Source: Lithobates sylvaticus
Lineage: Eukaryota > Chordata > Amphibia > Anura > Ranidae
DNA length: 64,000 nt
Reading direction: 5' to 3'
NCBI GenBank assembly: GCA_028564925.1
Contig: CM053029.1
Coordinates: forward strand, 608,781,721-608,845,720
In this document: one piece after another, positions 42,111-52,884 of the stretch
Numbering within the stretch: position 1 is the first letter of the stretch
Layout: each line of letters opens with the position of its first letter
Position numbers and translations under genes: made by a program
Notes under the pieces: generated by a model
Database searches by the model: none
Seen by the model: the letters and a program-made list of their open reading frames with translations, nothing else
What the model was told of the DNA's origin: nothing

Positions 42111-42334
42111 CTGAAGGGGTTAAACAAGTAGTTGGCAGAGCCAGTGAACCTCCAGAGACCATAGAAGTGAGTTATCACTGTCCATGTGACCGGACTCTCC
42201 CCTCCTCCCTTCCTATCTCTCTCACTCCCCCTCTTTCCTTGGCGGTCCTCCGGCAGACCCTTTCCATGAACTCCGGCCAAAGAGTTTTCTTGTAACCATC
42301 CTATGGGAGTAGTTGTCCACGTTTCCCTTACGTG
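42111..42334. other. No feature recognised
   Basis: GGGGTTAAACAAGTAG may close the preceding element. A CT-rich run (42191-42240) follows. Confidence 0.3.
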
Positions 42335-42640
42335 GGTTCGCACTGGCGCGCTGCGTTCCAGTGGCGGTGCTGGTGTATACGCAGTTCTCCTGCATTTTAC
42401 CCCCATTTTTAGCCGCAAACCCATAGACTTCCATTAGGTTGCACATTTTTGCCACGTTTTCTGAAAGCGCACTAAATGTCCTGCGTGCTGCATCTTTGGT
42501 GCGCTTTCAGAAAATACGGTAAAATTTACGCAACTTAATAGAAGTCTATGGGGCTGCGGCTAAAAAATGGGGGTAAAATGCAAGAGAACTGCGTATACAC
42601 CGGCACCGCGACAAACTCCAGCACGCCGGTGTGAACCTGA
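42335..42640. mobile_element. Fold-back MITE (~305 bp)
   Basis: GGGTTCGCACTGGCGCGCTG at the left pairs with CAGCACGCCGGTGTGAACC at the right. The arms also share GTATACGCAGTTCTC, TTTTACCCCCATTTTTAG and CCCATAGACTTC with their inverses. Superfamily not determined. Confidence 0.75.
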
Positions 42641-42804
42641 AGGCTTCTTCACAGTTGCAGCAGGCACACCACCTGACATGCAGTGAGGAGGGGGTTGGGT
42701 ATTCTCCCTGCCTGTTTTAACCTCATAAATGCCAATCCCGGCAGGTGATGACTCGGTGAACTTTGAACTCTACCTTATTTACATAACTCTTTTTACATAG
42801 GACC
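42641..42804. other. Short interval without recognised feature
   Basis: It contains GATGACTCGGTGAACTTTG. Nothing further is supported. Confidence 0.3.
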
Positions 42805-43630
42805 TTAACCGCTTGCCGACCAGCGCACGCCGATATACGTCGGCACAATGGCACAGCTGCGCAAATGGGCGTACAGGTACGTCCCCTTTAAGACGCGGCA
42901 TTGTGAGAGCGCGTGCCGACGCATACTCCGTGACTCGATGTCCACCGGTCTCCCGGCAATCGTGTCACGGAGTGGAAGAACGGGGAGATGTCTATGTAAA
43001 CAAGGCATTTCCCTGTTCTGCCTAGTGACACGACAGAGATCTACTGCTCCCTGTCATCCTGTCATGTCAGTGGTAGCCCACCCCCTCCCCACCGTTAGAA
43101 TCACTCCCTAGGACACACTAAACCCCTTGATCGCCCCCTAGTGTTTAACCCCTTCCCTGCCAGTGTCATTTACACAGGAATCAGTGCATTTTTATAGCAC
43201 CAATCGCTGTATAAATGACAATGGTCCCAAAATGGTGTCAAAAGTGTCCGATGTGTCCGCCGCAATGTCGCAGTCACGATAAAAATCGCAGATCGCCGCC
43301 ATTACTAATAAAAAAAAATAATACTAAAAATGCCATAAAACTATCCCATAGTTTGTAGACGCTATAACTTTTGCGCAAACCAATCAATATACGCCTATTG
43401 CGATTTTTTTTTTTTTACCAAAAATATGTAGAAGAATACGTATCGGCCTAAACTGAGGAAAAAAAAATAGATTTTTATATATTTTTAGGGGGATATTTAT
43501 TATAGCAAAAAGTAAAAAATATTGCTTTTTTTTTTTTCAAACTTGTCGCTCTTTTTTTTGTTTATAGCGCAAAAAAAAAAAAACGCAGGGCGATCAAATA
43601 CCACCAAAAGAAAGCTCTATTTGTGGGGGA
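42805..43630 (-). mobile_element. TTAA-flanked piggyBac-like element, copy E (3' cut)
   Basis: TTAACCGCTTGCCGACC is at the left, with family blocks in reverse order down to AAAGAAAGCTCTATTTGTGG. It then changes to unrelated A-rich sequence without the second TTAA end. Confidence 0.8.
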
Positions 43631-43659
43631 AAAAAATTTATTTTTTTGGGGAAAAAATA

Positions 43660-43769
43660 CACTTCAATAAATAATAAAAAAAAAAAAAAAACGCCACGAC
43701 AATCGTGAGAGAATCGTGATCGATCTTCAAAAATGTGATTCTCATTTTAGCCAGAATCGTGCAGCTCTA
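43660..43769. mobile_element. End fragment of a hAT-like MITE
   Basis: The right end AGAATCGTGCAGCTCTA is a terminus (inverse TAGAGCTGCACGATTCT) that I recognise as hAT-like. The matching left terminus and a target duplication are not visible. Confidence 0.45.
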
Positions 43770-43784
43770 TTATATATATACATA

Positions 43785-43839
<55 letters not shown>
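43770..43839. repeat. (TA)n microsatellite
   Basis: A TA run with one ACATATA interruption near 43780. Confidence 0.95.
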
Positions 43840-43840
<1 letters not shown>

Positions 43841-43849
43841 CGAAAGAGT

Positions 43850-43935
43850 GCCCTCAGGTTGCGTGCTTGAATAAGGGTCTGGTATGGATTTTGGAGGGGG
43901 ACCCCCCCCCCCCCACACGACATTTTTCTTTTTAG
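43850..43935. repeat. GGTATGGAT/GGGGACCCC unit fragment
   Basis: CAGGTTGCGTGCTTGAATAA, GGGTCTGGTATGGATTTTGG and a C run match the outer part of the palindrome arms (2660-2720). Confidence 0.65.
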
Positions 43936-45125
43936 CTCGGGGTGAATTTTCAGTACCAAATGCGGTAACCCCCACACTCGGGATCGCATCGCAGGATCCA
44001 GGTACTGTTACTTACCTTGTCCCCAGGATCCTGCGATGTCCTCCCCGCTGTGTGTGCGAGCCATGTCCTCCGCTCGATCCACCACAGCGCCGGGCTCCAT
44101 TCCCTGCGAGCGTTGCGACGCACAGAGATGGAGAACGGCGCCAAATTCAAAAAGTGAAAAACGCAATACATACAGTACACTATTGTGACAAAACACTCCC
44201 ACACTCCTCTTGAGTGCTTTCGTCATATACCACTTCCTCCCAGTCTGAATATAGATCTCAGATATTCCAACCGCTCCGAAGCACCAAACGAGACGAAACT
44301 TGCTTAGTGCTAGCATGGACTGATTTATTAGAACCAAAATGACAAGTATTTATAATAAAGTAGAAGAGGAGATTCCCCCCTCCTGCTCATATTACTGTAT
44401 ACTTAACAATACACCTGTAACAAATTAACATAAACTAATTAACTAATCCCTTTAAGCAGCCGATGTGACTCTGTGCCCATCAGGATTTCACTACAGGTCA
44501 GACTTGTTGTCACTGAGCTTCACACAGTTGATTGTAAATTATCATAATAACAACCACAAGACAGCAGAAGCTCCATTAGGAGTTGGCCCATCTCCTACAT
44601 TGTACAGAGGACAATGTGATCAGCTCTCTTAATTAACATCTTGAGTTCATCAACAAACTAAGAATAGTCTTTACATATATCCTGAATTGAATCTGACTAG
44701 CACAGATTATATTGGTGTTCTCATTCACCCTGTGCCCTTAGAGACACAGGGTGATTTACACATAAGAGGGTCCGGGGAAGCTGAACAAGGAGCCTCCAGA
44801 ACTCTCCATGGCAAGCTGAGTTCCACAAACCCCCGACCCAAAGTCACTCCTGTCACACATCGTCACAACTATAATCCTACAGATTACATTACTGTATCAC
44901 ATCATTTCACCTCCCTTATGTCCCTAGTGGTCTGTCCCGTGCCCTGCATGCACTTTTATATTATAAATACTGTTCTTTCTGCCTGGAAACTGGAGATTGT
45001 CCATAGCAACCAAAACCGTCCCTTTACATCAAAAGCGGTTTTAGACCAGCTAGAAAAACAGCGATAATAAATTAGAATCACTCGCAGAATGGAGCGATAG
45101 AGATTTGTGGGGAGATCCGTCATCA
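43936..45125. other. No gene recognised; mixed unique and repeat-like sequence
   Basis: CAGGATCC occurs inverted (GGATCCTG) around 43992 and 44025. CATAGCAACCAAAACCG and TTTTAGACCAGCTAGAAAA near 45005-45055 are phrases I recall from a frog interspersed repeat. A 126-codon plus-strand frame (44687-45067) has no recognisable domain and is probably fortuitous. Confidence 0.35.
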
Positions 45126-46840
45126 AACACTGAATGAATGAATGAATGAATAACTTGTATAGCGCTACAATGCGAACTGAATCGCCTCAAGGCGCTGTAT
45201 TGGCGTTTGATTATCAAGCTTCTAGAAGAGGTGGGTCTTGAGTTTCTTCCTGAAAGCCTGATGGTTTTCTTCCATGCGAATGTCGGTTGGTAGAGCGTTC
45301 CATAGCCGTGGTCCCTGGACAGCGAATCTCCGTTCCCCCTTTGATTTGTAGCGGGATTTAGGAATGAGGAGAAGGTTTTGATTAGCCGATCGAAGACTGC
45401 GATTCGGTGTGTAGTGTTTTATTTTCTCGCGAAGGTATTGCGGAGCGTTTCCATGTGTGCATTTGTGGGTGAGGCAGAGGGTCTTGAATGTGATCCGATT
45501 CTTTACGGTTAGCCAATGTAGGTTCCTCAGGGAAGGGGAGATGGATTCCCAGGGTTTTTTTCCTGTTATCAGCCTTGCCGCTGTGTTTTGGATAAGTTGT
45601 AAGCGCGCAAGTTGATATTGGGGTAATCCTATGTAAAGGGAATTTGCATAGTCCAGTCGAGAATTAATGACTGTTCCAACTACCACTGCTTTGTCCTCCT
45701 TTGGAATGAAGGGGATGAGTCTGCGTAGCAGGCGGGGGAGATGGTGAGAACCACTGACTACTGATCCTATTTGTGCATCCATTGACATTTCTGAGTTAAA
45801 AATGACTCCGAGACTCTTGGCCTTGGTCCTAGTGGTGATGGTCCGTCCAAAGATGGTAGGAGGTGTCCAAGGGATCTTGGTTCGGGGGTTATGATTTGCA
45901 TGTAGAATAAGAAGTTCTGTTTTTGATTCATTAAGTTTGAGGGAGCTGGCAGTCATCCAGTCGTCTATCATAGTGAGGCATTTTCCTAATTGCTGATGAT
46001 GGTCTTTTTGTCCGGTGATGCGAAAATATAATTGAGTGTCATCAGCGTACGAGTGGAAGCAGAGATCTGATCTTCTGATGATTTTGAGGAGTGGGCAAAT
46101 GTAGATGTTGAAAAGCACTGGCGACAAAGGTGATCCTTGAGGGACTCCACAGGAGATTGCCCGGGTTTCAGAGGTGAAAGCTCCTAGTTTCACCGTCGAT
46201 TTCCTAAGAAGGATGCGAACCATTGTAGATCTGAGCCGGTGACTCCTGCTACTTCTGTAAGGCGGATGAGTAGAGTATTGTGGTCCACAGTATCAAACGC
46301 TGCACTGAGGTCCAACAGTACCAGGAGACATGATTCTCCGTCATCCGCTGCTTCGAGGGCATCATCCCAAATCTTCAGGAGTGCGGTTTCTGTCCCATGG
46401 CCTGGGCGGAATCCTGATTGTAACGGATCCAGGAGTTTGTGTGTGTCCAGGTGGTGTTGTATCTGTTGTACTACCGCTTTCTCCATAATCTTGGAAATGT
46501 TGTTCAAGCTTGTTATCGGTCTGCGGTGGTTGGGGTCCCGGGGGTCGAGGTTGGGTTTCTTTAGTAGGGGTTTGATGATGCCTTGTTTGAGGGCGCCTGG
46601 AACAATCCCTTCTTTGAACGATTGATTTATGAGGTGCGTTATGGTGGGAGCCAGGATGTCGGAGCATTCTTTCAGGAGTTTTGTGGGGATGATGTCAATA
46701 GAAGATGTACTGTCTCTGAGGTTTTTGATGATGTTTTTAGTGGTCTCCGTGGTGATTGGGATCAGAGAAAACCTTGGTGGTTGTGGGATATTTGTGTCGA
46801 TATCGACTTTTTGCTCTGACTGCCTGCCGTCGGATGTCTT
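45126..46840 (-). mobile_element. L2-type LINE, 5'-truncated
   Basis: Reading leftwards it comprises an incomplete ORF2 (reverse transcriptase and C-terminal region), a short 3' UTR with a GCGCCTTGAGGCG palindrome and GTAGCGCTATACAAG, and a TTCA-repeat tail (45131-45151 on plus). The tail type and protein sequence point to the L2 clade. The endonuclease-encoding 5' part is missing. Its 3' end is the source type of the 12225-12294 insertion. Confidence 0.85.
45222..46830 (-). pseudogene. L2-type reverse transcriptase pseudogene
   Basis: In order are an N-terminal RT segment (SLIPITTETTKNI to GIIKPLLKKPN), LDLSAAFDTVDH (catalytic Asp, about 46281-46315), SCGVPQGSPLSPVLFNIY, SYADDTQLYF (catalytic pair, about 46031-46051), the thumb region LKLNESKTELL and a C-terminal part ending AFRKKLKTHLF. 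One frame change near 46205 separates the two halves; I saw no other break in the remaining ~330-codon frame. The family would have copied its RNA into DNA at a nicked target. The endonuclease is absent, so it could not act alone. Confidence 0.88.
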
Positions 46841-46865
46841 TTTCTGATCAATTGAAAGTGGTTAT

Positions 46866-47230
46866 TATTTTTTGTTATATTCATTTATAGTCATTTATTA
46901 TATTATAATTTATGAAACGCGAAATCATAAATTATAATATAATAAATTACTATAAATGAATATAACAAAAAATAATATAATACTAATAAAAATTATTCAA
47001 TAATGTAATCAAAATCAAAAACACTGAAATTTGCTCAGTTGCAGAATTGTCGCTGTCGTTACATAGTTACATAGTTACTGTAACTATGTAACGACAGCGA
47101 CAATTCTGCAACTGAGAAAATTTCAGTGTTTTTGATTACATTATGGAATATTTTTTATTGTTATTATATTATTATTTGTTATATTCATTTATAGTCATTT
47201 ATTATATTATAATTTATGATTTCGCGTTTC
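46866..47230. mobile_element. Palindromic AT-rich element (46914-47230) plus a third arm
   Basis: GAAACGCGAAATCATAAATT at 46914 is mirrored by the right end at 47211-47230, with symmetry centre near 47072 (ACATAGTTACTGTAACTATGT). The inner arm contains GACAGCGACAATTCTGCAAC and its inverse. A further inverted copy of the outer arm (46866-46913) adjoins the left end, so three arms are present. Confidence 0.8.
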
Positions 47231-47259
47231 AAACTTTATCATACCCGGGGCTGTCTACT

Positions 47260-47615
47260 TAGGGTTGCCACCTTTTCTTCAAGCCAAACCCGAACACTTT
47301 AGCGCCCCCGGACACCTTTTGGGTGCCCCCAGGACAATTAGTACTGCAGTGCGCATAGCTTGCCGCAGCGAACAGTAGGTGTGGCCAAATTGCTCTCCCT
47401 GACATCATCGCTCTGACCACCCCCCCCCAGTGATGCCGTACCTGCCCCCTGTCAGCTCCCGGGTGGCAACAGATTTGTGTGTGACTATCTCTCGGTTACT
47501 TGGGGAGCCACAGCCCATTCTGAATAATGTGTCCGGACTTCAGTCCGCCTGAAACCCGGACACATGATTCCAAACCCGGACGGTCCAGGTGAATCCTGGA
47601 CAGGTGGCCACCCTA
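47260..47615. mobile_element. hAT-type MITE (356 bp)
   Basis: TAGGGTTGCCACCTTTTC and (inverted) TAGGGTGGCCACCTGTCC are the termini. The exact 8-bp duplication TGTCTACT lies at 47252-47259 and 47616-47623. CCGGACAC and AACCCGGAC words recur inside. Confidence 0.92.
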
Positions 47616-47662
47616 TGTCTACTAGACTCAGGTTTGGACAGATCTAAGTGTGTTATTCCTAA

Positions 47663-48088
47663 AGCCCCATACACACGGTCGGACTTTTTCATGGATTCTG
47701 TCCGATCGGACAATGTTGTTGAAAAATCAGACCGTGTGTATGCACCATCGGACAGTGTTCGTCGGTTTGTCCGACGGACAAAGTCTTATCTCCTGCTGGA
47801 AAGATTTGCCGTCAACCCGGTCCGATCACACCAAACCCGATCGTGTGTACGGTTGTCCGACCGGACAAAGTGCTACGCATGCTCAGATCACATTACAAGA
47901 CCAAAGCTATTGGCTACTAGCCTCTACGTTGTCCCGTCGTAGGCAACAAACGTCACCACGTTCAGAATGATCGGATTTTCCGACAACTTTGTCCGACCGT
48001 GTGTACGCAAAACCAACATCGGACAAAGTACGACGGACATGATCCGACGGACCTGGTCCGCGGATTGTCCGACCGTGTGTATGGGGCT
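47663..48088. mobile_element. MITE with AGCCCCATACACACGG termini (426 bp)
   Basis: Perfect inverted termini AGCCCCATACACACGGTC and a 3-bp duplication TAA (47660-47662 and 48089-48091) fit PIF/Harbinger. The interior is rich in GTCCGA/TCGGAC words, making most of the element self-complementary. Confidence 0.8.
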
Positions 48089-48139
48089 TAAGAATTACAG
48101 GCTTACAATATAAAACGCCAAATTTCCATGCAAAACAAT

Positions 48140-48598
48140 TCTACCGCTTTGAGCATCAAAAATCTGACATAATCATACCGCCATGGAGGTTAATGACTTG
48201 GAGAGGATCTGCAAAGATGAGTGGGAAAAAATCCCTCCTGAGATGTGCGCAAAGCTGGTCACCAACTTCAAGAAACGTCTGACCTCTGTGATTGCCATGA
48301 AGGGTTTCTCCACCAACTACTAATGCCGCATACACACGAGCGGTCTTTCCGACGGACTTTCGACGGAGTTCCGACGAACTTTTCGAATGAACGGACTTGG
48401 CCACACACAATCGCACTAAATTCTGACAGATTCGAACGTGGTGACGTACGACCGGACTAGAATAAGGAAGTTCCGAATTGTCCGACGGATTCGTTCCGTC
48501 GGACCTTTGCTGTCGAAAAGTCCGTTCGTGTGTACGCGGCATTAGTCATGTTTTGCGAAGGGGTTCAAATACTTATGAGCTCAGGTTGGACTTCTCCT
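48140..48598 (+). mobile_element. Tc1-like transposon, 3' end of transposase, with nested MITE
   Basis: Translation gives [19 protein letters not shown] and then [14 protein letters not shown], followed by STNY and a stop, which is the C-terminal end of a Tc1-family transposase. TCATGTTTTGCGAAGGGG and TTCAAATACTTAT (48546-48576) are the start of its 3' end. A 220-bp MITE (48323-48542) separates the last codons from the stop region. The remainder is missing. Confidence 0.75.
48323..48542. mobile_element. MITE of the TAATGCCGC family (220 bp)
   Basis: ATGCCGCATACACACGA at the left and the inverse of ATGCCGCGTACACACGA at the right, with TA at both flanks. The interior has GACGGACTTTCGACGG and CGAAAAGTCCG inverses. 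It is related to the elements at 9745 and 37298. Confidence 0.8.
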
Positions 48599-49586
48599 TT
48601 AACCGCTTCAGCCCCGGGCGATTTTACCCCCTTCCTTACCAGAGCACTTTTTGCGATTCGGCACTGCGTCGCTTTAACTGACAATTGCGCGGTCGTGCGA
48701 CGTTGCACCCAAACAAAATTGACGTCCTTTTTTTCCCACAAATAGAGCTTTCTTTTGGTGGTATTTGATCACCCTGCGGTTTTTATTTTTTGCGCCATAA
48801 ACAAAAGAAGAGTGACAATTTTGAAAAAAACACAATATTTTTTACTTTTTGCTATAATAAATATCCCATTTAAAAAAAAAAATAAAAAAAAATTTACTCA
48901 GTTTAGGCCGATACGTATTCTTCTACATATTTTTGGTAAAAAAATCGCAATAAGCGTTTATTGATTGGTTTGCGCAAAAGTTATAGCGTTTACAAAATAG
49001 GGGATAGATTTATTGCATTTTTATTTATTTATTTTTTTTACTAGTAATGGCGGCGATCTGCGATTCTTTTCGTGACTGCGACTTTGCGGCGGACACTTCG
49101 GACACTTTTGACACATTTTTGGGACCATTCACATTTACACAGCGATCGTTGCTATAAAATTGCACTGATGACTATGTAAATGTGACTGGCAGGGAAGGGG
49201 TTAACACTAGGGGGCGCTGCAGGGGTTAATATATGTTCCCTGCAAGTGATTCTAACTGTAGGGGGAGGGGACTCACAAGGGGAGGAGACCGATCGGTGTT
49301 CCTCTGTACTGGGAACACACCATCGGTCTCCTCTCCAGTGACAGGACGTGGAGCTGTGTGTTTACACATACAGATCCACGGTCCCGCTGTTTTCCCTGGC
49401 AATCGCGTGTGCCCGGCGGACATCGCGGGCACCGGGCACGCGCAGCGGGTCCCGAGCGACGCTGCGGGTGGCGCACGCGCGCCCCATAGGCGGCCGGGAA
49501 TAGGTGGACGTCATATGATGTCCACCCAGGATGGGAGATCCACCTTGTGGACGTCATATGTCGGCGGCCGGTATTGAAGTGGTTAA
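48599..49586 (+). mobile_element. TTAA-flanked piggyBac-like element, copy F (988 bp)
   Basis: It runs from TTAACCGCTTCAGCCCC to GGTATTGAAGTGGTTAA, with all family blocks in forward order. The GC-rich part has an inverted pair ACCGATCGGTGTTC/GAACACACCATCGGT (49288-49327). Structurally complete as a non-autonomous element. Confidence 0.83.
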
Positions 49587-50389
49587 GGTCTGGAGACTGG
49601 CTAAGCCAATCCAGGACCTTAATGTGCTTCTTGAGCCACTCCTTTGTTGCCTTGGCCGTGTGTTTTGGGTCATTGTCATGCTGGAAGACCCATTAATAAC
49701 CCTTTTTTAAAAAGGTTCTCTCCCAAGATTTGACGGTACATGGCCTCGACCATCGTCCTTTTGATGCGGTGAAGTTGTTCTGTCCCCGTCGCGGAAAAAC
49801 ACCCCCAAAGCATAATGTTTCCACCTCCATGTTTGACGGTGGGGGATGGTGTTCTTGGGGTCATAGGCAGCATTCCTCCTCCTCCTCCAAACACGGCCAG
49901 TTGAGTTGATGCCAAAGAGCTCAACTTTGGTCTCATCTGACCACAACACTTTCCCTCAGTTCTCCTCTCAATCATTCAGATGTTCATTAGAAAACTTCAG
50001 ACGGACCTGTACATGTGATTTCTTGAGCAGGAGGACCTTGCGGGGGCTGCAGGATTTCAGTCCTTCACGGTGTAGTGTGTTACCGATTGTTTTCTTGGTG
50101 ACTATGGTCCCAGCTGAGATCATTGACAAGATTTTCCCGTGTAGTTCTGGGCTGATTCCTCACCGTTCTCATCATCATTGAACCTCCACGAGGTGAGATC
50201 TTCCATGGAGCCCCAGACTGAGGGAGAGTGACAGTTATTTTGTGTTTCTTCCATTTGGGAATAATCGCCCCCAACTGTTGTCACCCTCTCACCAAGCTGC
50301 TTGGCGATGGTCTTGTAGCCCATCCCAGCCTTGTGTAGGTCTACAATCTTCTCCCCGACATCCTTGGACAGCTCTTTGGTCTGGGCCAT
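49587..50389 (-). pseudogene. Tc1-like transposase pseudogene, N-terminal two-thirds
   Basis: The ATG at 50387-50389 starts [20 protein letters not shown], with [12 protein letters not shown] forming the first helix-turn-helix. Later segments include [13 protein letters not shown] (diverged linker), WSDETK-like [20 protein letters not shown] and an ending in [15 protein letters not shown]-like sequence at the break. Several frame changes are present. The third catalytic residue region and C-terminus are missing here; a C-terminal piece of the same type lies in opposite orientation at 48200-48322. Confidence 0.8.
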
Positions 50390-50536
50390 GGTGGAGAGAT
50401 TGGAATCTGATTGCTTCTGTGGACAAGTGTCTTTTATACAGGTAACAAGCTGAGATTAGGAGCACTCCTTTTAAGAGAGTGCTCCTAATCTCAGCTCGTT
50501 ACCTGTATAGAAGACGCCTGGGAGACAGAAATCTTA

Positions 50537-50967
50537 GGCCCCTTTCACACGGGGGCGGGAGCCGCGGTGACGGTAAAGCAGCGCTATATTTAGCGCTGCT
50601 TTACCGTCGTTTTGCCCGCGGGTTTCGGCCGCTCGCGGTGCGGTTTTACCCCCCGCGAGCGGGCGAAAAAGGGTTAATATCCCCGTGTAGCGGCGCTTTG
50701 CGACGGTATTGCCGCGGTTTTACCGCGGTGTGTCCCATTCAAATCAGTGGGAAGGAACGGTATAGGAGTGGTGAACACACCGTTCCTATCCGGCTCCAAA
50801 GATGCTGCTAGCAGGACTTTTTTTTGCCGTCCTGCCAGCGCACCGCTCCAGTGTGAGAGCCCGTCGGCTTTCACACTGGAGTGAATGAGGCCGTTTTTTT
50901 CAGGCGGTATACAGGCGCAATTTTTAGCGCTGTAACGCCTGAAAACCGCCCCAGTGTGAAAGGGGCC
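50537..50967. mobile_element. PIF/Harbinger-like MITE (431 bp) inside Tc1
   Basis: GGCCCCTTTCACACGGGGG at the left and GGCCCCTTTCACACTGGGG (inverted) at the right, with TTA at 50534-50536 and 50968-50970. The same family as 13375, 21801 and 23701. Confidence 0.85.
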
Positions 50968-51342
50968 TTACTGATTGATGGGGGATCAAATACTTATTTC
51001 ACTCTTTAAAATGCAAATCAATTTATAACTTTTTGAAAATGCATTTTTCTGGATATTTTTGCTGTTATTCCGTCTCCCACTGGTAAAATAAACCGACCAT
51101 TAAAGTAATAAACTGATCATTTCTTTGTACGATGTACAAAATCAGCGGGGGGAGCAAATACTTTTCCCCTCACTGTACAGTTTAGGCTACATTCACACAA
51201 ATGTACTGCGGCATAAAAATACGCCCGACGTAAAATCCCAGCAATGTTTACATGCACATGATTGAGCTACGCTGTGCTTGCCTTTGCGTACCGTATATAC
51301 ACAGGGTGCTTTCATTTATTTATATTATTTTTCTATATATAT

Positions 51343-52123
51343 ATATACCGTATATACCGTATAAGCCAAGTTTTTCAGCACATTTTTCTTTGTGCTGAAA
51401 ATGCCCCCCTCGGCTTATACTCGAGTCAAGCACTTTTCTGCAGCAGAGAATGTCATTTTCCGAACCGATTTGTGGCCCCGTATCTCAGGGCCACTTGGTG
51501 CTAGGGACCCCAATTTGGTGTGCAAACACAATGAAACTAGAACTAAAACATATACAGCTGGGGTTCCTAGCACCAAGGGGCCCCGAGATACGGGGCCCCA
51601 AAGTCGGTTTGCAAAATGTCGATCTCTGCTGCAGAAAAGTGCTTGACATTTTCCGAACCGACTTTGGGGCCCCGTATGTCAGGGCCACTTGGTACTAGCT
51701 TTGGATATGTTGTAGTGTTGGTTCGACTGTGTTTGCACACCAAATTTGGGGTTCCTAACACCAAGTGACCCCGAGATACGGGGCCCCAAAGTCGGTCAAC
51801 TGTGTCCATCTGCAGCAATGTCATTTCGGGACCCTTTGGATCCAGAGACCCCAAATTTTGGCTGCAGCTAGGGGGGCATCTAGGAACCCTTAACTACCAA
51901 GTTTGAAGTTTGGGGCACCTATGGCTGCAAATGGGCACAGTGAGGCTGCAAATGGGCACAGTGAGGCTGCAAATGGGCATTGTTGACCCTCTTTTCCACT
52001 TGCAGTAGCTGCGCATTTCTCACCCTAGGCTTATACTAGAATCAATACGTTTTCCCAGTTTTTTGTGGTAAAATTAGGTGCCTCAGCTTATATTCGGGTC
52101 GGCTTATACTCGAGTATATACGG
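51343..52123. mobile_element. MITE with ATACCGTATATAC...GTATAAGCC termini (~780 bp)
   Basis: The left end ACCGTATATACCGTATAAGCC matches the inverse of the right end (GGCTTATACTCGAGTATA followed by TACGGT). The interior holds four related ~90-bp segments around GGGGCCCCGTAT, ACTTGGTGCTAGG and CCGAACCGA, in both orientations, and a short GGCTGCAAATGGGCACAGTGA triplication (51922-51980). The superfamily is not certain. Confidence 0.65.
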
Positions 52124-52666
52124 TATATATATATATATATATATATATTTATTTTGTAAATCAATATCTTTGAGTTTGTGTATCAATAATCACCACTAAT
52201 GAATCTTTGTCATTAAATTGGATGGAAGTTTCTTTGGTTGGTTTGAACGTTTTCTTCCAAAAACACCAGTTTTATTTCTTACTGCAACCTGCACCGCGAA
52301 AATGAAATGCGGGATCTGATTGGCTGATACGGGCAACACCTCCCAGTTTTCTTGGCTGCAGATGTGATGGGGGACACAGAATGCTTGTCCAGGATTTGTG
52401 TGGACGGCATTATGATGAATATTTCCAGGATGATGTCACTTCCTCTCAGGTCTGTATGATGTCACCCCTCTCTGAATGTTGCGGTTGTGTTTATCGGTGG
52501 GTGACAGGTCTGAGTTTTGTACATAGACGCAGTATATGTTTGCACTATGCACAGTATACTGTCGGTGCCCGTGCACCATCATAATACATCTATTTATAAA
52601 CATTCAGAGCATCAGGCGGCAGAATGAATGGACGAGGCACCCAAAGCAAAGGCGGTACGATTATGG
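52124..52666. other. No gene recognised; possibly unique sequence
   Basis: After a short TA run, the sequence is complex, with GATGTGATGGGGGACACAG and a GTGATGTCAC-like word. No repeat ends or coding exon could be supported. Confidence 0.3.
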
Positions 52667-52860
52667 GGTGGATTTACTAAAGGCGAATAGACTGAGAGCT
52701 TAGTAAATGAGGTGAAGCTTCCATTTACATTATAAATAATACCCAATCACATGCAAGACAAAAAATACTAATAAAAAACAGCATTTTTGCTTACACGTGA
52801 TTGGATGATGGAAGTCAGCAGAGTTTCACCTCATTTACTAAGCTCTGGCATAACTGCACT
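52667..52860. mobile_element. MITE-like inverted repeat (~190 bp)
   Basis: GAGCTTAGTAAATGAGGTGAAGC (52697 onward) is mirrored by GTTTCACCTCATTTACTAAGCTC (52822-52844). ACCCAATCACATGC and ACACGTGATTGG also pair. The outer ends are not sharp. Confidence 0.6.
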
Positions 52861-52884
52861 TGCAAATGAACCCCTATGTGGCTA

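Larger units (their letters stand above)
49587..51176 (-). mobile_element. Tc1-like transposon, 5' two-thirds, with nested MITE
   Basis: On the minus strand it starts CAGTGAGGGGAAAAGTATTTG after TA (51177), continues through the UTR hairpin GAGATTAGGAGCACTC and its inverse (50449-50497) and into the transposase. The element breaks at 49587 where copy F of the TTAA family begins. A PIF/Harbinger-like MITE (50537-50967) lies in its 5' region. Confidence 0.85.

Noticed and set aside
44687-45067. 126-codon plus-strand frame as a host gene
   Set aside because: No domain, signal or splice pattern is seen, and its end overlaps sequence I recall as a frog interspersed repeat.
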